Below are positions 1 to 8,421 of a stretch of DNA of 64,000 nucleotides, piece after piece. The notes under the pieces are model-generated. The model worked only from the letters and a program-made list of their open reading frames with translations, was not told the DNA's origin and ran no database searches. The position numbers and the translations under genes were made by a program. The stretch spans positions 189,076 through 253,075 of the forward strand of contig CAYGSD010000004.1 in assembly GCA_964352625.1 (NCBI GenBank), given 5' to 3'. Position 1 is the stretch's first letter. Each line of letters starts with the position of its first letter. This DNA is from JAAEPI01 sp964352625. GTDB taxonomy: Bacteria > Bacteroidota > Bacteroidia > Cytophagales > Cyclobacteriaceae.

Positions 1-126
1 AAAGACTATGAAGTGAGCAACATTGTTGGGGCAGATGTCGTAATCGAACATGGTGGAAAAGTGGAGACAATCGATTTGGTTGATGGATACTCCACCACTA
101 AAATTGTAGAAAAAATTAAGAAATAA
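1..126 (+). CDS. hldE: D-glycero-beta-D-manno-heptose 1-phosphate adenylyltransferase, C-terminal end (partial)
   Basis: The window opens inside a gene; 41 codons remain before the TAA at 124-126. The tail reads GADVVIEHGGKVETIDLV followed by GYSTTKIVEKIKK. This is the characteristic end of the RfaE2/HldE cytidylyltransferase-fold domain, which activates heptose 1-phosphate to ADP-heptose for lipopolysaccharide core. The next gene starts 4 bases after the stop, so the two are probably co-transcribed. The call rests only on this tail, so whether the protein is a stand-alone RfaE2 or a bifunctional HldE cannot be seen. Confidence 0.7.
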   Translation, partial: KDYEVSNIVGADVVIEHGGKVETIDLVDGYSTTKIVEKIKK

Positions 127-129
127 GAA

Positions 130-825
130 ATGGGAATTTTTGTAATAATGGGTGTCTTTATGATCGCGAGTTTGATCGTGAGCACCCGCTTAAAAAACAA
201 GTTTAAGAAGTATTCCAAGGTCGGCTTATCCTCTGGCTTATCTGGTCGAGAAATTGCTCAGTTAATGCTAAAGGACAATGGTATATATGATGTTGAGGTC
301 ATCAGTGTTCAGGGACAATTGACGGATCATTACAATCCAGCCAACAAAACTGTAAATCTTAGCCCCGACGTTTACAATGGCCGTTCTGCTGCGGCAGCAG
401 CGGTTGCAGCTCATGAGTGTGGTCATGCCGTTCAGCATGCCACGGCCTACAAATTTTTAGAATTTCGGTCAGCTATGGTGCCAATTCAGAACGTAAGTGC
501 ACGTGTGATGAACTTCATCTTTATGGCGATGCTCTTTGGTGGATTCCTTCTCGGAGGGGCCCTTCCGTGGGACTTGGCAATATTGATCATCATCGGATGC
601 TACTCTATTTTCACCTTGTTCGCCTTTGTAACCTTGCCAGTGGAATATGACGCAAGTAATCGCGCTCTGGCTTGGATCAAGGATAGGAACATTGTAACCC
701 CAGATGAGCACCTTATGGCAAAGGATGCTTTGAACGCTGCTGCTTCTACGTATTTGGTTGCGGCACTTAGTGCGTTGGCAACTCTGCTCTACTATGTAGC
801 AATGTATCTTGGAGCACGAGACTGA
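130..825 (+). CDS. Membrane zinc metallopeptidase, YugP family
   Basis: This 231-residue integral membrane protein has the neutral zinc metallopeptidase layout of PF04298 (YugP). An N-terminal hydrophobic helix (about residues 1-17) is followed by a soluble part carrying the zinc motif HECGH at residues 95-99. Two or three further membrane segments follow, then the conserved PVEYDASNRAL stretch that supplies the third metal ligand and substrate-site residues, and a final hydrophobic helix. The family is widespread and its substrate is not established. The ATG lies 4 bases after the upstream heptose adenylyltransferase stop, and a strong terminator follows at 847-882. Identity of the family is secure; physiological role is unknown. 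Confidence 0.88.
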   Translation: MGIFVIMGVFMIASLIVSTRLKNKFKKYSKVGLSSGLSGREIAQLMLKDNGIYDVEVISVQGQLTDHYNPANKTVNLSPDVYNGRSAAAAAVAAHECGHAVQHATAYKFLEFRSAMVPIQNVSARVMNFIFMAMLFGGFLLGGALPWDLAILIIIGCYSIFTLFAFVTLPVEYDASNRALAWIKDRNIVTPDEHLMAKDALNAAASTYLVAALSALATLLYYVAMYLGARD

Positions 826-846
826 TTTTTTTTGAAAAACATTTTG

Positions 847-882
847 AAAAGGACTCGACAAGCATCGAGTCCTTTTATTTTT
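847..882 (+). terminator. Intrinsic terminator after the zinc peptidase gene
   Basis: A perfect 12-bp stem (847-858 pairing with 865-876) closes a six-base loop and is followed by TATTTTT. It lies 22 bases after the peptidase stop codon. The T-rich tail doubles as a TAnnTTTG promoter element for the next gene, so terminator and promoter overlap. Confidence 0.85.
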
Positions 883-883
883 G
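876..883 (+). promoter_or_regulatory. Bacteroidota-type -7 promoter element for acyl-CoA dehydrogenase
   Basis: TATTTTTG fits the TAnnTTTG consensus known for the primary sigma factor of this phylum and lies 25 bases before the ATG at 909. No clear TTG element is visible at the usual distance upstream, where the terminator stem sits. Confidence 0.5.
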
Positions 884-908
884 CGCCTGCGAACATTAAC
901 CCATACCC

Positions 909-2048
909 ATGAATTTTAATTTTACTGAAGAACAACTTGCCGTTAGAGATGCGGCCAGAGAATTTGCTCAAAAAGAACTCTTGCCTGGAGTTATTGATAG
1001 GGATAACAAGCAGGAATTTCCAACCGAGCAAGTCAAAATGATGGGGGAGCTGGGTTTCATGGGAATGATGGTGGACCCCAAGTACAACGGTGGTGGCATG
1101 GATACGGTATCCTATGTGCTTGCCATGGAGGAAATTTCCAAAATCGATGCGTCTGCTTCAGTAGTGATGTCAGTGAATAATTCATTGGTGGCATGGGGCT
1201 TGGAAAAATATGGAACCGAGGAGCAAAAGCAGAAGTACTTGACCAAGCTGACTACTGCTGAGAAAATTGGGGCGTTCTGTTTGTCCGAGCCAGAGGCTGG
1301 GTCGGACGCCACATCACAGAGAACCACGGCTGTGGATATGGGTGATCATTACCTACTGAACGGAACGAAAAACTGGATCACCAATGGTAACTCGGCGGGT
1401 ATTTACATAGTAATGGCTCAAACGGACCCAGATAAGAAACATAAAGGAATCAATGCACTCCTTGTGGAGAGAGAGATGGAGGGGTTCGTTGTTGGAAAAA
1501 AGGAAGATAAACTTGGAATCAGAGGGTCTGACACGCATTCGCTCATGTTTCAGGACGTGAAGGTTCCAAAGGAAAATCGAATAGGAGAGGATGGTTTCGG
1601 CTTCACTTTCGCAATGAATACGTTGAACGGTGGACGAATTGGTATTGCATCACAAGCGCTCGGAATTGCGTCTGGAGCGTTGGAATTATCAATAAAGTAT
1701 GCCAAAGAGAGAAAGGCATTCGGTCAGGAAATCGCGAAGCATCAGGCCATTCAATTCAAACTTGCTGACATGGCTACAAAAATAGATGCCGCCAGACTGC
1801 TTTGCTTGCAAGCCGCCCAATTGAAAGATGAGGGAAAGGACTTCTCACAAGCCAGTGCCATGGCAAAATTATTTGCATCTGAGGTGGCGATGAATGCGGC
1901 CGTTGAGGCCGTTCAGATTCATGGAGGGTATGGATTTGTCAAGGAATTTCATGTAGAACGACTCATGAGAGATGCCAAGATTACTCAGATTTATGAAGGC
2001 ACTTCGGAGATTCAAAAGATCGTGATTTCTAGAGGATTATTGAAATAA
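909..2048 (+). CDS. Acyl-CoA dehydrogenase (short-chain/butyryl-CoA type)
   Basis: This 379-residue flavoenzyme introduces the trans-2 double bond into acyl-CoA thioesters, the first step of beta-oxidation, passing electrons to electron-transfer flavoprotein. The length is normal for the family. The first signature LSEPEAGSD lies near residues 124-132 and the second signature YAKERKAFGQ near 258. The catalytic base is E363 in IYEGTSEIQ close to the C terminus; this position of the glutamate is typical of short- and medium-chain enzymes rather than isovaleryl-CoA dehydrogenase. The gene stands alone between a terminator and an AraC-type regulator gene. Exact chain-length preference cannot be read from the sequence. 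Confidence 0.93.
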   Translation: MNFNFTEEQLAVRDAAREFAQKELLPGVIDRDNKQEFPTEQVKMMGELGFMGMMVDPKYNGGGMDTVSYVLAMEEISKIDASASVVMSVNNSLVAWGLEKYGTEEQKQKYLTKLTTAEKIGAFCLSEPEAGSDATSQRTTAVDMGDHYLLNGTKNWITNGNSAGIYIVMAQTDPDKKHKGINALLVEREMEGFVVGKKEDKLGIRGSDTHSLMFQDVKVPKENRIGEDGFGFTFAMNTLNGGRIGIASQALGIASGALELSIKYAKERKAFGQEIAKHQAIQFKLADMATKIDAARLLCLQAAQLKDEGKDFSQASAMAKLFASEVAMNAAVEAVQIHGGYGFVKEFHVERLMRDAKITQIYEGTSEIQKIVISRGLLK

Positions 2049-2162
2049 CACAAATCAATATTCTAGACCAATTATTGTGATTAAATAATTTCCTATTAGA
2101 TTTATACAATATTGCCGCCTCAACCAGCGACAAATATCAAGTTCGGCATTCTAAAAGTATAA

Positions 2163-3083
2163 ATGGAAGATTATAATCAGATCATCGAATCTCTCTCGAT
2201 TCGTTTCATCAAAGCACGAAATATTAATATTTTGAAGCCGGTGACAATTGAGAACAGCTACGAGGTGGAGAATACATTACTGATCGTAAATAGAGGATTG
2301 GTTTTGTTCGGAAAAGATCGAGAAGAAGCAAGAACCGGTGATGTGTTGTTTGTGCCCGGAGGTAAAATGGTCTCCATGACCTATGGCAGTGGTACACCGG
2401 ATGTGACGAATAAGGAGGCCTTCCTTAACGACAAGCAAAATTACTTTCAGACTGTTTCATCCATTGACCGATCAGGGTCATCAGAATCTTTCAGCTATGT
2501 GTCTTTTGAAGCTAAAGCATTCGATTCTGTGAATTTTTTCGGGTCGTTGGACATTCCGGCATTTAAGATCAGCGACAATGAAAGATTGATTGAACTGATC
2601 AAGGAAATTAATTCAGAAAGCAAGGATGATCTGCCTGGTAAAGACCGAATGGTAAAAATTCGCTCTGAAGAAATGGTCGTAGAGCTGATCCGTCATATTC
2701 TCAAAAAAGGACTTTTTGTAGAGCAGCTTGCCACCAATAGTACTTATTTCAAGGATCCGAGATTGATAGACTTATTCGGGTTTATCAAAGAGAACCTGGG
2801 TAGTGATCTTTCCAACAAGGTGTTGGCTAATGTTGCCAATGTTTCGGAAGATTACGTCGGGCAGTATTTCAAAATGCTAACAGGCATTAACCCACAGGAC
2901 TATATCGAATATCAGCGAATGGAAATGGCAGTGAACATGCTGCGTACTTCAAAGAAGAGCATTCGTGAAATTGGCAAGGACGTGGGGTACAAGGATACCG
3001 CCTATTTCTGCCGTCGGTTCAAGATGATGTTTGGAATTCCTGCAGGTAAGATGCGGAGGAGAGAGTCCCTGATCAGCGCTTAA
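2163..3083 (+). CDS. AraC-family transcriptional regulator
   Basis: The 306-residue protein has a cupin-like N-terminal sensor half and a C-terminal AraC/XylS DNA-binding domain of two helix-turn-helix units (about residues 205-300). The second unit carries the family signature around SIREIGKDVGYKDTAYFCRR. The N-terminal half contains a short cupin-like turn (RTGDVLFVPGG). The gene lies 114 bases after the acyl-CoA dehydrogenase and may regulate it, but the sequence does not show the target or ligand. Its 3' end overlaps the convergent gene at 3073 by 11 bases. Confidence 0.9.
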   Translation: MEDYNQIIESLSIRFIKARNINILKPVTIENSYEVENTLLIVNRGLVLFGKDREEARTGDVLFVPGGKMVSMTYGSGTPDVTNKEAFLNDKQNYFQTVSSIDRSGSSESFSYVSFEAKAFDSVNFFGSLDIPAFKISDNERLIELIKEINSESKDDLPGKDRMVKIRSEEMVVELIRHILKKGLFVEQLATNSTYFKDPRLIDLFGFIKENLGSDLSNKVLANVANVSEDYVGQYFKMLTGINPQDYIEYQRMEMAVNMLRTSKKSIREIGKDVGYKDTAYFCRRFKMMFGIPAGKMRRRESLISA

Positions 3084-3375
3084 ATTCCCTCAAAATCCAA
3101 TTTCCAATTTTTGGCCCTATTTGCTCAATTGCTGAGTCAATAAACTCATTGTTCTTGGGAGGTGATTTGTCCTTCTTTTTGGATTTTTTCTTTTTGGATT
3201 CTGGCGCAAAGGATCGGTAGACACCATAGATAATCAATACAACTAGTCCAGCGCCAAGTGACCAAAGTGCTATTTTCTTGATCTTGGATCCTTTTTCGTC
3301 AAGATCACCGAGAAGGATTTTTTCCTTATCCGAGAGCTCTTTTTTTCTTCGGCTTATTGCGCTTTGCTTACTCAT
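3073..3375 (-). CDS. Small single-pass membrane protein of unknown function, partner of holin-like protein
   Basis: This 100-residue protein has a charged N terminus (about 35 residues), one transmembrane segment (about residues 36-52, WSLGAGLVVLIIYGVYR) and a lysine-rich linker (about 58-70) before a short amphipathic tail. No named family is recognised. Its ATG overlaps the stop of the upstream holin-like gene by 8 bases, so the two are translationally coupled. This holin-like plus small-helix pair is common in the phylum. It is thought to be a structural envelope pair rather than phage lysis genes, but that is inference. Confidence 0.7.
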   Translation of the reverse strand: MSKQSAISRRKKELSDKEKILLGDLDEKGSKIKKIALWSLGAGLVVLIIYGVYRSFAPESKKKKSKKKDKSPPKNNEFIDSAIEQIGPKIGNWILREFKR

Positions 3376-3715
3376 CTTCGTCCTCCTCTATTTGGTCACT
3401 CACTTTTAATATTAATTGCTCAAGCCAACCTTGAACACGTCCTGTTTTTGATAGCAGAGCAAGGATAAGAATTAGCAGGAAGTAAACTCCGGCAATCGTC
3501 AAGTGTCCGAGATAGCTGCTTGCGAACACTTCATTGAGTAATGATCCCATGGCAAAGCTGACAAAAAAGACGAGGAATAAGCCAAGGAACGCAAGCAGTG
3601 AGAACACGATGACATGGCTTAGTAGTTTGGCCACATGACTAATCACTTGCAGCTTGATCTGCTCGGCTTTGATCTTCAAATACTCCGTAAGTCGGTTAAT
3701 GAGTGCGGTTAGCAT
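3368..3715 (-). CDS. Phage-holin-superfamily membrane protein (DUF1469/PF07332 type)
   Basis: A roughly 115-residue protein with an amphipathic N-terminal helix (ALINRLTEYLKIKAEQIKLQ) and two strong transmembrane segments. This is the layout of the holin 3_6/DUF1469 family found in non-phage loci of many bacteria. I place the start at the ATG at 3715, because the longer frame would start at a TTG (3733) lying inside a promoter-like TTACTTTG. The gene is coupled to the downstream small membrane protein and follows the Na/Pi transporter genes after a short gap. There are no lysis genes or prophage around it, so a phage role is unlikely. Confidence 0.75.
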   Translation of the reverse strand: MLTALINRLTEYLKIKAEQIKLQVISHVAKLLSHVIVFSLLAFLGLFLVFFVSFAMGSLLNEVFASSYLGHLTIAGVYFLLILILALLSKTGRVQGWLEQLILKVSDQIEEDEDE

Positions 3716-3746
3716 TGCTTGACTTTTGGGCAAAGTAACTAATTAC

Positions 3747-4928
3747 TTAGGTATCCGCTTCTTTTTTAACCTCGGTTTTCGGAGGCTCCACGGGTGTTTC
3801 TTCTTTGCTGAAATAAATCAAGCCGAAAGGGATCACGAAAAAGGCCAAGGTGATATAAGCGAAGGCAGATGCTCGATACCTGTACATCATGTAACCAAGC
3901 CGCTCAGCCAGATACAGCGGCAATTTGCCAATGATCGGAATAGCAAAGAAAATTAGAACTGCAATAGCATTAAAGAGAAAGTGTGCAATGGCAAGACTCA
4001 TGGCAGCTTCCGACCGAAAGAGAGCAGCAAGAATGGCGGTAATAGTAGTTCCAATGTTCGCTCCCATAATAAAATGAAACGCCCTTTTCAGTTGAACTTT
4101 TCCAGTCGCTACCAACGGCACTATCAAGGAAGATGTCAAGGAACTGGACTGAACTATACCAGTCAATAGCATTCCCCAGCCTAAGGCGCGCGTTTTATTC
4201 TTGAAGACCGCATTTTGAAATTGCTGCCTTCTTTCTCCTACTAATTGTCCATAGACTTGAGTAGATAAGAGTTTGATGCTACCAAAAAGTAAGAGAACCG
4301 AAAGAATGATAAGCATCAAAGGGCCGCTCAGTGAGACTACTGAGTTTCCAATGAAATCGAATAATTGACCTAACCAAAAGGTGGAAGAACCAGTACCAGA
4401 TCCTGTTGGCATGATGACCGCAAGACTTGAGCTAAATTCTTGAAGAAAGTGATATTTCAATTCTAGCGGAAACAAAATGACCACCCCCAGAATATTGAAC
4501 ATGTCATGAGCCATAGCAGCCGAAACGGCTTTTCTGAATTCATTTCCCTTAGTGATGTAGCCAAAAGCAACTATTGTGCTGGTGATCGTCGTGCCAATAT
4601 TTGCCCCTAGAATAATAGGAAGTGCACCCGACAATGAGATGGAACCAGATGCTACGGCCGCAACTGCAATGGAAGTGGTAGTTGAGCTGCTCTGTAAAAT
4701 GGCGGTCATTAGCAAGCCAATGAAAAGCCCAACAAAGGGATTGGAAGTGGCTTCAATAATTGGAGCCACTTTATCACCGGCTAAGAGATTTAAGCCCAAA
4801 CCAAGCATATCAATGGACAATAGAAATCCACCGATGGCTAAAACGGCCAATGCAATGTTTCTATACGTATGGCTATTAACCTTTTCCAAGTTCACTACTT
4901 GTCTTTTAATGAGCTCTACAGATTTCAT
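3747..4928 (-). CDS. Na/Pi cotransporter family protein, short form
   Basis: This 393-residue polytopic membrane protein contains the duplicated hallmark of the Na+/phosphate (NptA/SLC34-like, PF02690) family. The two inverted halves carry ILQSSSTTTSIAV and IVQSSSLTSSLIV, each followed by a LGANIGTT or MGANIGTT loop. It lacks the PhoU-like C-terminal domain of its neighbour. It overlaps the end of the upstream homologue by 4 bases (ATGA), so the two paralogues form an operon. The likely substrate is phosphate with sodium symport, inferred from the family only. Confidence 0.9.
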   Translation of the reverse strand: MKSVELIKRQVVNLEKVNSHTYRNIALAVLAIGGFLLSIDMLGLGLNLLAGDKVAPIIEATSNPFVGLFIGLLMTAILQSSSTTTSIAVAAVASGSISLSGALPIILGANIGTTITSTIVAFGYITKGNEFRKAVSAAMAHDMFNILGVVILFPLELKYHFLQEFSSSLAVIMPTGSGTGSSTFWLGQLFDFIGNSVVSLSGPLMLIILSVLLLFGSIKLLSTQVYGQLVGERRQQFQNAVFKNKTRALGWGMLLTGIVQSSSLTSSLIVPLVATGKVQLKRAFHFIMGANIGTTITAILAALFRSEAAMSLAIAHFLFNAIAVLIFFAIPIIGKLPLYLAERLGYMMYRYRASAFAYITLAFFVIPFGLIYFSKEETPVEPPKTEVKKEADT

Positions 4929-6640
4929 TTTTCTTCTTTGCCAGAAGATTTTACTCCTGATTCGCTAGAGTAGGTTTCCGAGACGGCAATTATATAGTCA
5001 CCAAGTTTCTCACATTGATGAAACAGGTCCTTATACCAACCGTCACGCTTCGGCTCATATTTCTCCTTTTCAATGTCCTTTACCTGCTCTTTTCGAAGCA
5101 AATCTCTAAATGAATTAATTTCTACTTCTTTTTCTCTGGCAGTTTCCATTTCAATATCCGAGGCGTCAGATTGAAGGTTAGCAACCATGATTTCTAGTGA
5201 TTCATCCACTAGGTCAAGCATTTTCTCTAGGTTTTTGATCTGCTTGGATTTGAATTGAACTTCTGCGCTATTTGCTCTGTCAATGTCTTTTGCCATATGG
5301 TAAAATATATCACCGATACGCTCAAGATCACTGTTAATACTAAGAAGGGACGTAATCCTATTGGTTCCAGCAGAGCTTAGGCTCCCTGAAGCTGATACCT
5401 GCAATAAATACTCTGAAATCTCCAACTCTAGTCGGTCTGTATTTTCTTCCAGTGTGTAAATCTTCTTAATGAGCTTTTTTTGTTTTTTTGGCTTGCTCTC
5501 TGTCAAAAGACTCCTAAATAGACCAGACATCTTTTTTGCTATTTCTCCAAATACTGCCGTTTCTTTTCGCGCTTCCTCTATTGATAACTCAGCGGTATTA
5601 AGCAGTCCTGTGTTGATAAACTCGAGTTTGAATTCATCATCACCTGTCGACTTAATGGTTTTGGTTACGATTTTGGCAATGAAGCCCACAAATCCTACAA
5701 GAAGGAGCGTGTTAATAATATTGAATACGCTATGGAAAATGGAGAGACCAATTGGGATGCTAGCTGCGGTTTCAAATGGTGATCCCTGTCCTGAATCGAC
5801 CATGTAAAGGTTAATCACATACAGGAACGGACTCATCAAAAGGATGATCCAAATAACCCCGAAAACGTTGAAAATGAAATGTGCAAATGCGGCTCTTTTG
5901 GCGTGTACATTCGCAACTAATGCGGCAAGGTTTGCGGTAATAGTCGTGCCTATATTTTCACCAAGCACCATTGCCGCTGCACATTCAAATGGAATCCAGC
6001 CATTATTAGCCATGACCAATGTCAAAGCCATTGCAGCACTAGATGACTGAACGACCACCGTGACGAGCGTACCAATTGCTACAAAAATCAATATGGAGAC
6101 AAAACCTAGATCGGACCATTCGGCCACAAAAGCCAAAATTTCAGGGTTTGATTTTATGTCTGGTACAGAATCCTTCAAAAAGGACAGCCCCATGAAAAGT
6201 AGAGCAAATCCAACCAGAACCTCTCCCCAGTATTTGAGTTTTTCTCTGTTGAAAAACATTAATGGAAAACCGAGAGCTATAATTGGCAAGGCGTATAGCG
6301 AGATTTTCACTTTGAACCCCACAATTGATATCAGCCATGCTGTAATAGTGGTTCCAATATTGGCGCCCATAATTACACCGATAGATTCGGTCAAGGAAAG
6401 TAAACCTGCATTTACAAAACTGACAACCAATACTGTAGTAGCGGAAGACGACTGAACTAAAGAGGTGATGGTAAACCCGGTGAATACGCCCTTAATTCGA
6501 TTGGAGGTCATGGAGCGGAGAATGTTTCTCATTTTCGCTCCTGCGACTTTTTGAATTCCCTCACTCATTACTTTCATCCCATAGATGAAGAATCCGAGCG
6601 AGCCGATAAGGGTAAGAAAATCAAATAGTCCGTATTCCAT
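4925..6640 (-). CDS. Na/Pi cotransporter family protein with PhoU-like C-terminal domain
   Basis: The 571-residue protein has an N-terminal membrane half (about residues 1-330) with two QSSSA motifs (LVQSSSATTVLV and VVVQSSSAAMAL) and two MGANIGTT/LGENIGTT loops. A cytoplasmic helical region (about 350-560) follows and resembles PhoU, which senses or restrains phosphate uptake in other systems. This domain order matches the YjbB/NptA-like proteins. A TATTTTTG element on the minus strand at 6669-6676 lies about 30 bases upstream of the ATG and probably drives the four-gene leftward operon ending with the holin-like pair. Confidence 0.92.
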   Translation of the reverse strand: MEYGLFDFLTLIGSLGFFIYGMKVMSEGIQKVAGAKMRNILRSMTSNRIKGVFTGFTITSLVQSSSATTVLVVSFVNAGLLSLTESIGVIMGANIGTTITAWLISIVGFKVKISLYALPIIALGFPLMFFNREKLKYWGEVLVGFALLFMGLSFLKDSVPDIKSNPEILAFVAEWSDLGFVSILIFVAIGTLVTVVVQSSSAAMALTLVMANNGWIPFECAAAMVLGENIGTTITANLAALVANVHAKRAAFAHFIFNVFGVIWIILLMSPFLYVINLYMVDSGQGSPFETAASIPIGLSIFHSVFNIINTLLLVGFVGFIAKIVTKTIKSTGDDEFKLEFINTGLLNTAELSIEEARKETAVFGEIAKKMSGLFRSLLTESKPKKQKKLIKKIYTLEENTDRLELEISEYLLQVSASGSLSSAGTNRITSLLSINSDLERIGDIFYHMAKDIDRANSAEVQFKSKQIKNLEKMLDLVDESLEIMVANLQSDASDIEMETAREKEVEINSFRDLLRKEQVKDIEKEKYEPKRDGWYKDLFHQCEKLGDYIIAVSETYSSESGVKSSGKEEK

Positions 6641-6668
6641 AGGTTAGGTCATTCCAGAATGGATTCGG

Positions 6669-6676
6669 CAAAAATA
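6669..6676 (-). promoter_or_regulatory. TAnnTTTG promoter element for the Na/Pi cotransporter operon
   Basis: TATTTTTG on the minus strand, 28 bases upstream of the ATG at 6640, fits the phylum-specific -7 consensus. No convincing TTG at -33 is visible. Confidence 0.5.
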
Positions 6677-6740
6677 CTCGCTAGGAGTTCTTTCACAGCC
6701 TTATAGGAATTTATTAACACTAGCATGAAGTAGAATTAAC

Positions 6741-7931
6741 CTATAGACTAAGTTCTTTAATGGCTAACCATGCCATCAGTCCCATACCGATCTTAAGTGC
6801 GTCTGGATCAATATCAAAAGTGGAGGTATGAACATTGGAAGTGATTCCCTTTTCTTCGTTGCGGATGCCAAGTCTATAGAAACAAGCCGTGGTTTGCTGA
6901 GAGTAGAAGGCGAAATCCTCTGCGGCCATCCATAGATCCAATTCCTCCACATTTGCTTCGCCGAGATATTCTATGGCTCCAAGCCGATTTCGTTCGGTGT
7001 ATTCTGGATCGTTCACAAGAAAAGGATAGCCGTCCACAATGGTGAAGTCACAGGTTGCTCCCATTGCTTCGGCTATGCCTACGGCCATTTTCTTCATCTT
7101 GATTTTTGCTTCCGCTCTCCATTTTTCATCAAAAGTCCTGAAGGTTCCATCCACTTTTACCTCATCTGGGATTACGTTGTTCGCGCCATTGGCTTGCACC
7201 TTACCAAATGTCAAAACGCTAGGCATTTTAGGACTGGCAATGCGGCTAACAATTTGCTGAAGAGCGATGATGATATGGCTCGTAATTACCACGGGATCTA
7301 TCGCATGTTCTGGCATGGCACCATGCCCACCTTTGCCTTTCACGGTGAAATAGATTTCGTCTGCACTAGCCATGTATTTACCAGGACGGAACCCCACTTT
7401 CCCTGCGGGAATGAGTGGCATCACATGCTGGCCTAGGATGGTGTCTGGCGCTGGATTTTCTAAAATGCCTTCTTTTATCAGAAGAGAGGCACCACCGGGA
7501 GCGGACTCCTCACCGGGTTGGAAAATGAACTTCACAGTCCCTGACCAGTGATCCTTCAGCTCTTTCAAAATTTTGACAGCCCCAAGCATCGAAGATGTGT
7601 GTACATCATGACCGCATGCATGCATCACGCCTTCATTCTTGGATTTGTAGCTGACATTACTTTGTTCAAAAATCGGAAGGGCATCAATGTCGGCTCGCAG
7701 GGCGATTGTCTTTCCGGGGGATTTCCCATCCATGGTAAATGTGATTCCCGTTTTGGCCTTTCGCTCGAAGTTGGTGATCCCAAATTCCGTGAGCTTGGCT
7801 TCTATGAAGTCGGCAGTTTTGAATTCTTCAAATGAGAGTTCAGGATTGGCGTGGAGGTGCTCCCGTATCGATTGAATTTCTCTGTGATATCGCTCAGAAA
7901 GCTGCTTGATTTCTCCTATTAGATCAATCAT
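6741..7931 (-). CDS. M20-family metallopeptidase/amidohydrolase (N-acyl-amino acid amidohydrolase type)
   Basis: This 396-residue enzyme belongs to the M20D amidohydrolases (HipO, AmhX and IAA-amino acid hydrolase relatives), which cleave N-acyl or N-aryl amides of amino acids. Metal-binding motifs are visible: MHACGHDVHTS (about residues 103-113), QPGEESAPGG (about 138-147) with the catalytic and ligand glutamates, and GQHVMP with another histidine. The lid domain lies between. The start overlaps the stop of the upstream SPOR lipoprotein gene by 8 bases, so it is the last gene of the secA-led set. Substrate cannot be read from sequence. Confidence 0.9.
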   Translation of the reverse strand: MIDLIGEIKQLSERYHREIQSIREHLHANPELSFEEFKTADFIEAKLTEFGITNFERKAKTGITFTMDGKSPGKTIALRADIDALPIFEQSNVSYKSKNEGVMHACGHDVHTSSMLGAVKILKELKDHWSGTVKFIFQPGEESAPGGASLLIKEGILENPAPDTILGQHVMPLIPAGKVGFRPGKYMASADEIYFTVKGKGGHGAMPEHAIDPVVITSHIIIALQQIVSRIASPKMPSVLTFGKVQANGANNVIPDEVKVDGTFRTFDEKWRAEAKIKMKKMAVGIAEAMGATCDFTIVDGYPFLVNDPEYTERNRLGAIEYLGEANVEELDLWMAAEDFAFYSQQTTACFYRLGIRNEEKGITSNVHTSTFDIDPDALKIGMGLMAWLAIKELSL

Positions 7932-8421
7932 AAGCGACCTTAATTTTCTCTGGAATCAAAAGCGCTTCTCGAAACTCTTTCTTCACCTGCTGGAATTTTT
8001 CATATGCCAAAACACGATTGAGAAACTGTCCGGATTTCACCCGAAAGTCAGGCTGAAAATACGTAATGTTAGATTCAAGTTCGGGAAAGGAAACCCTCAT
8101 CCTGCCCAATGCTTTTGTGGCTTCTTCGCGACTGGAGCCATTATACACTTGGATCGTGAACCCTTGCTCTACCCGTGGCTTGGCATTCACGCGAATCATC
8201 ATGTTGGTGATGCTGTCTAGCTCCATTTTGATGTGACCAGTGGGTATTACGGATTTCTCCGTTACGATCGCTGTGTCCATTTTTTTCACCTGCGGTCTCA
8301 AGTGACTCAGGTCTTCCTTATATGCACTAATGGGAGCCTGCACAGATTTCGTGGTTTGAGTGGTTTTGCACCCAATCACAGTCGCAAGCAAAATCAATAT
8401 GATTATTCGATCAAGACGCAT
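7924..8421 (-). CDS. SPOR-domain lipoprotein
   Basis: A 165-residue exported protein. The N terminus is a lipoprotein signal peptide with lipobox VIGC (cysteine 18). After a polar linker, a C-terminal SPOR-like domain (about residues 85-160) begins with GFTIQVYNGSSREEA and contains the typical A..Y...FQ..KKEF ending. SPOR domains bind denuded septal peptidoglycan. The gene overlaps the 3' end of secA by 19 bases and the following M20 gene by 8, so it is clearly part of their transcript. Role in division or envelope maintenance is inferred from the domain. Confidence 0.82.
   Translation of the reverse strand: MRLDRIIILILLATVIGCKTTQTTKSVQAPISAYKEDLSHLRPQVKKMDTAIVTEKSVIPTGHIKMELDSITNMMIRVNAKPRVEQGFTIQVYNGSSREEATKALGRMRVSFPELESNITYFQPDFRVKSGQFLNRVLAYEKFQQVKKEFREALLIPEKIKVAYD

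Noticed and set aside
3368..3715. Prophage lysis gene (holin)
   Set aside because: No endolysin, capsid or integrase genes nearby; the family is common in ordinary chromosomal loci.
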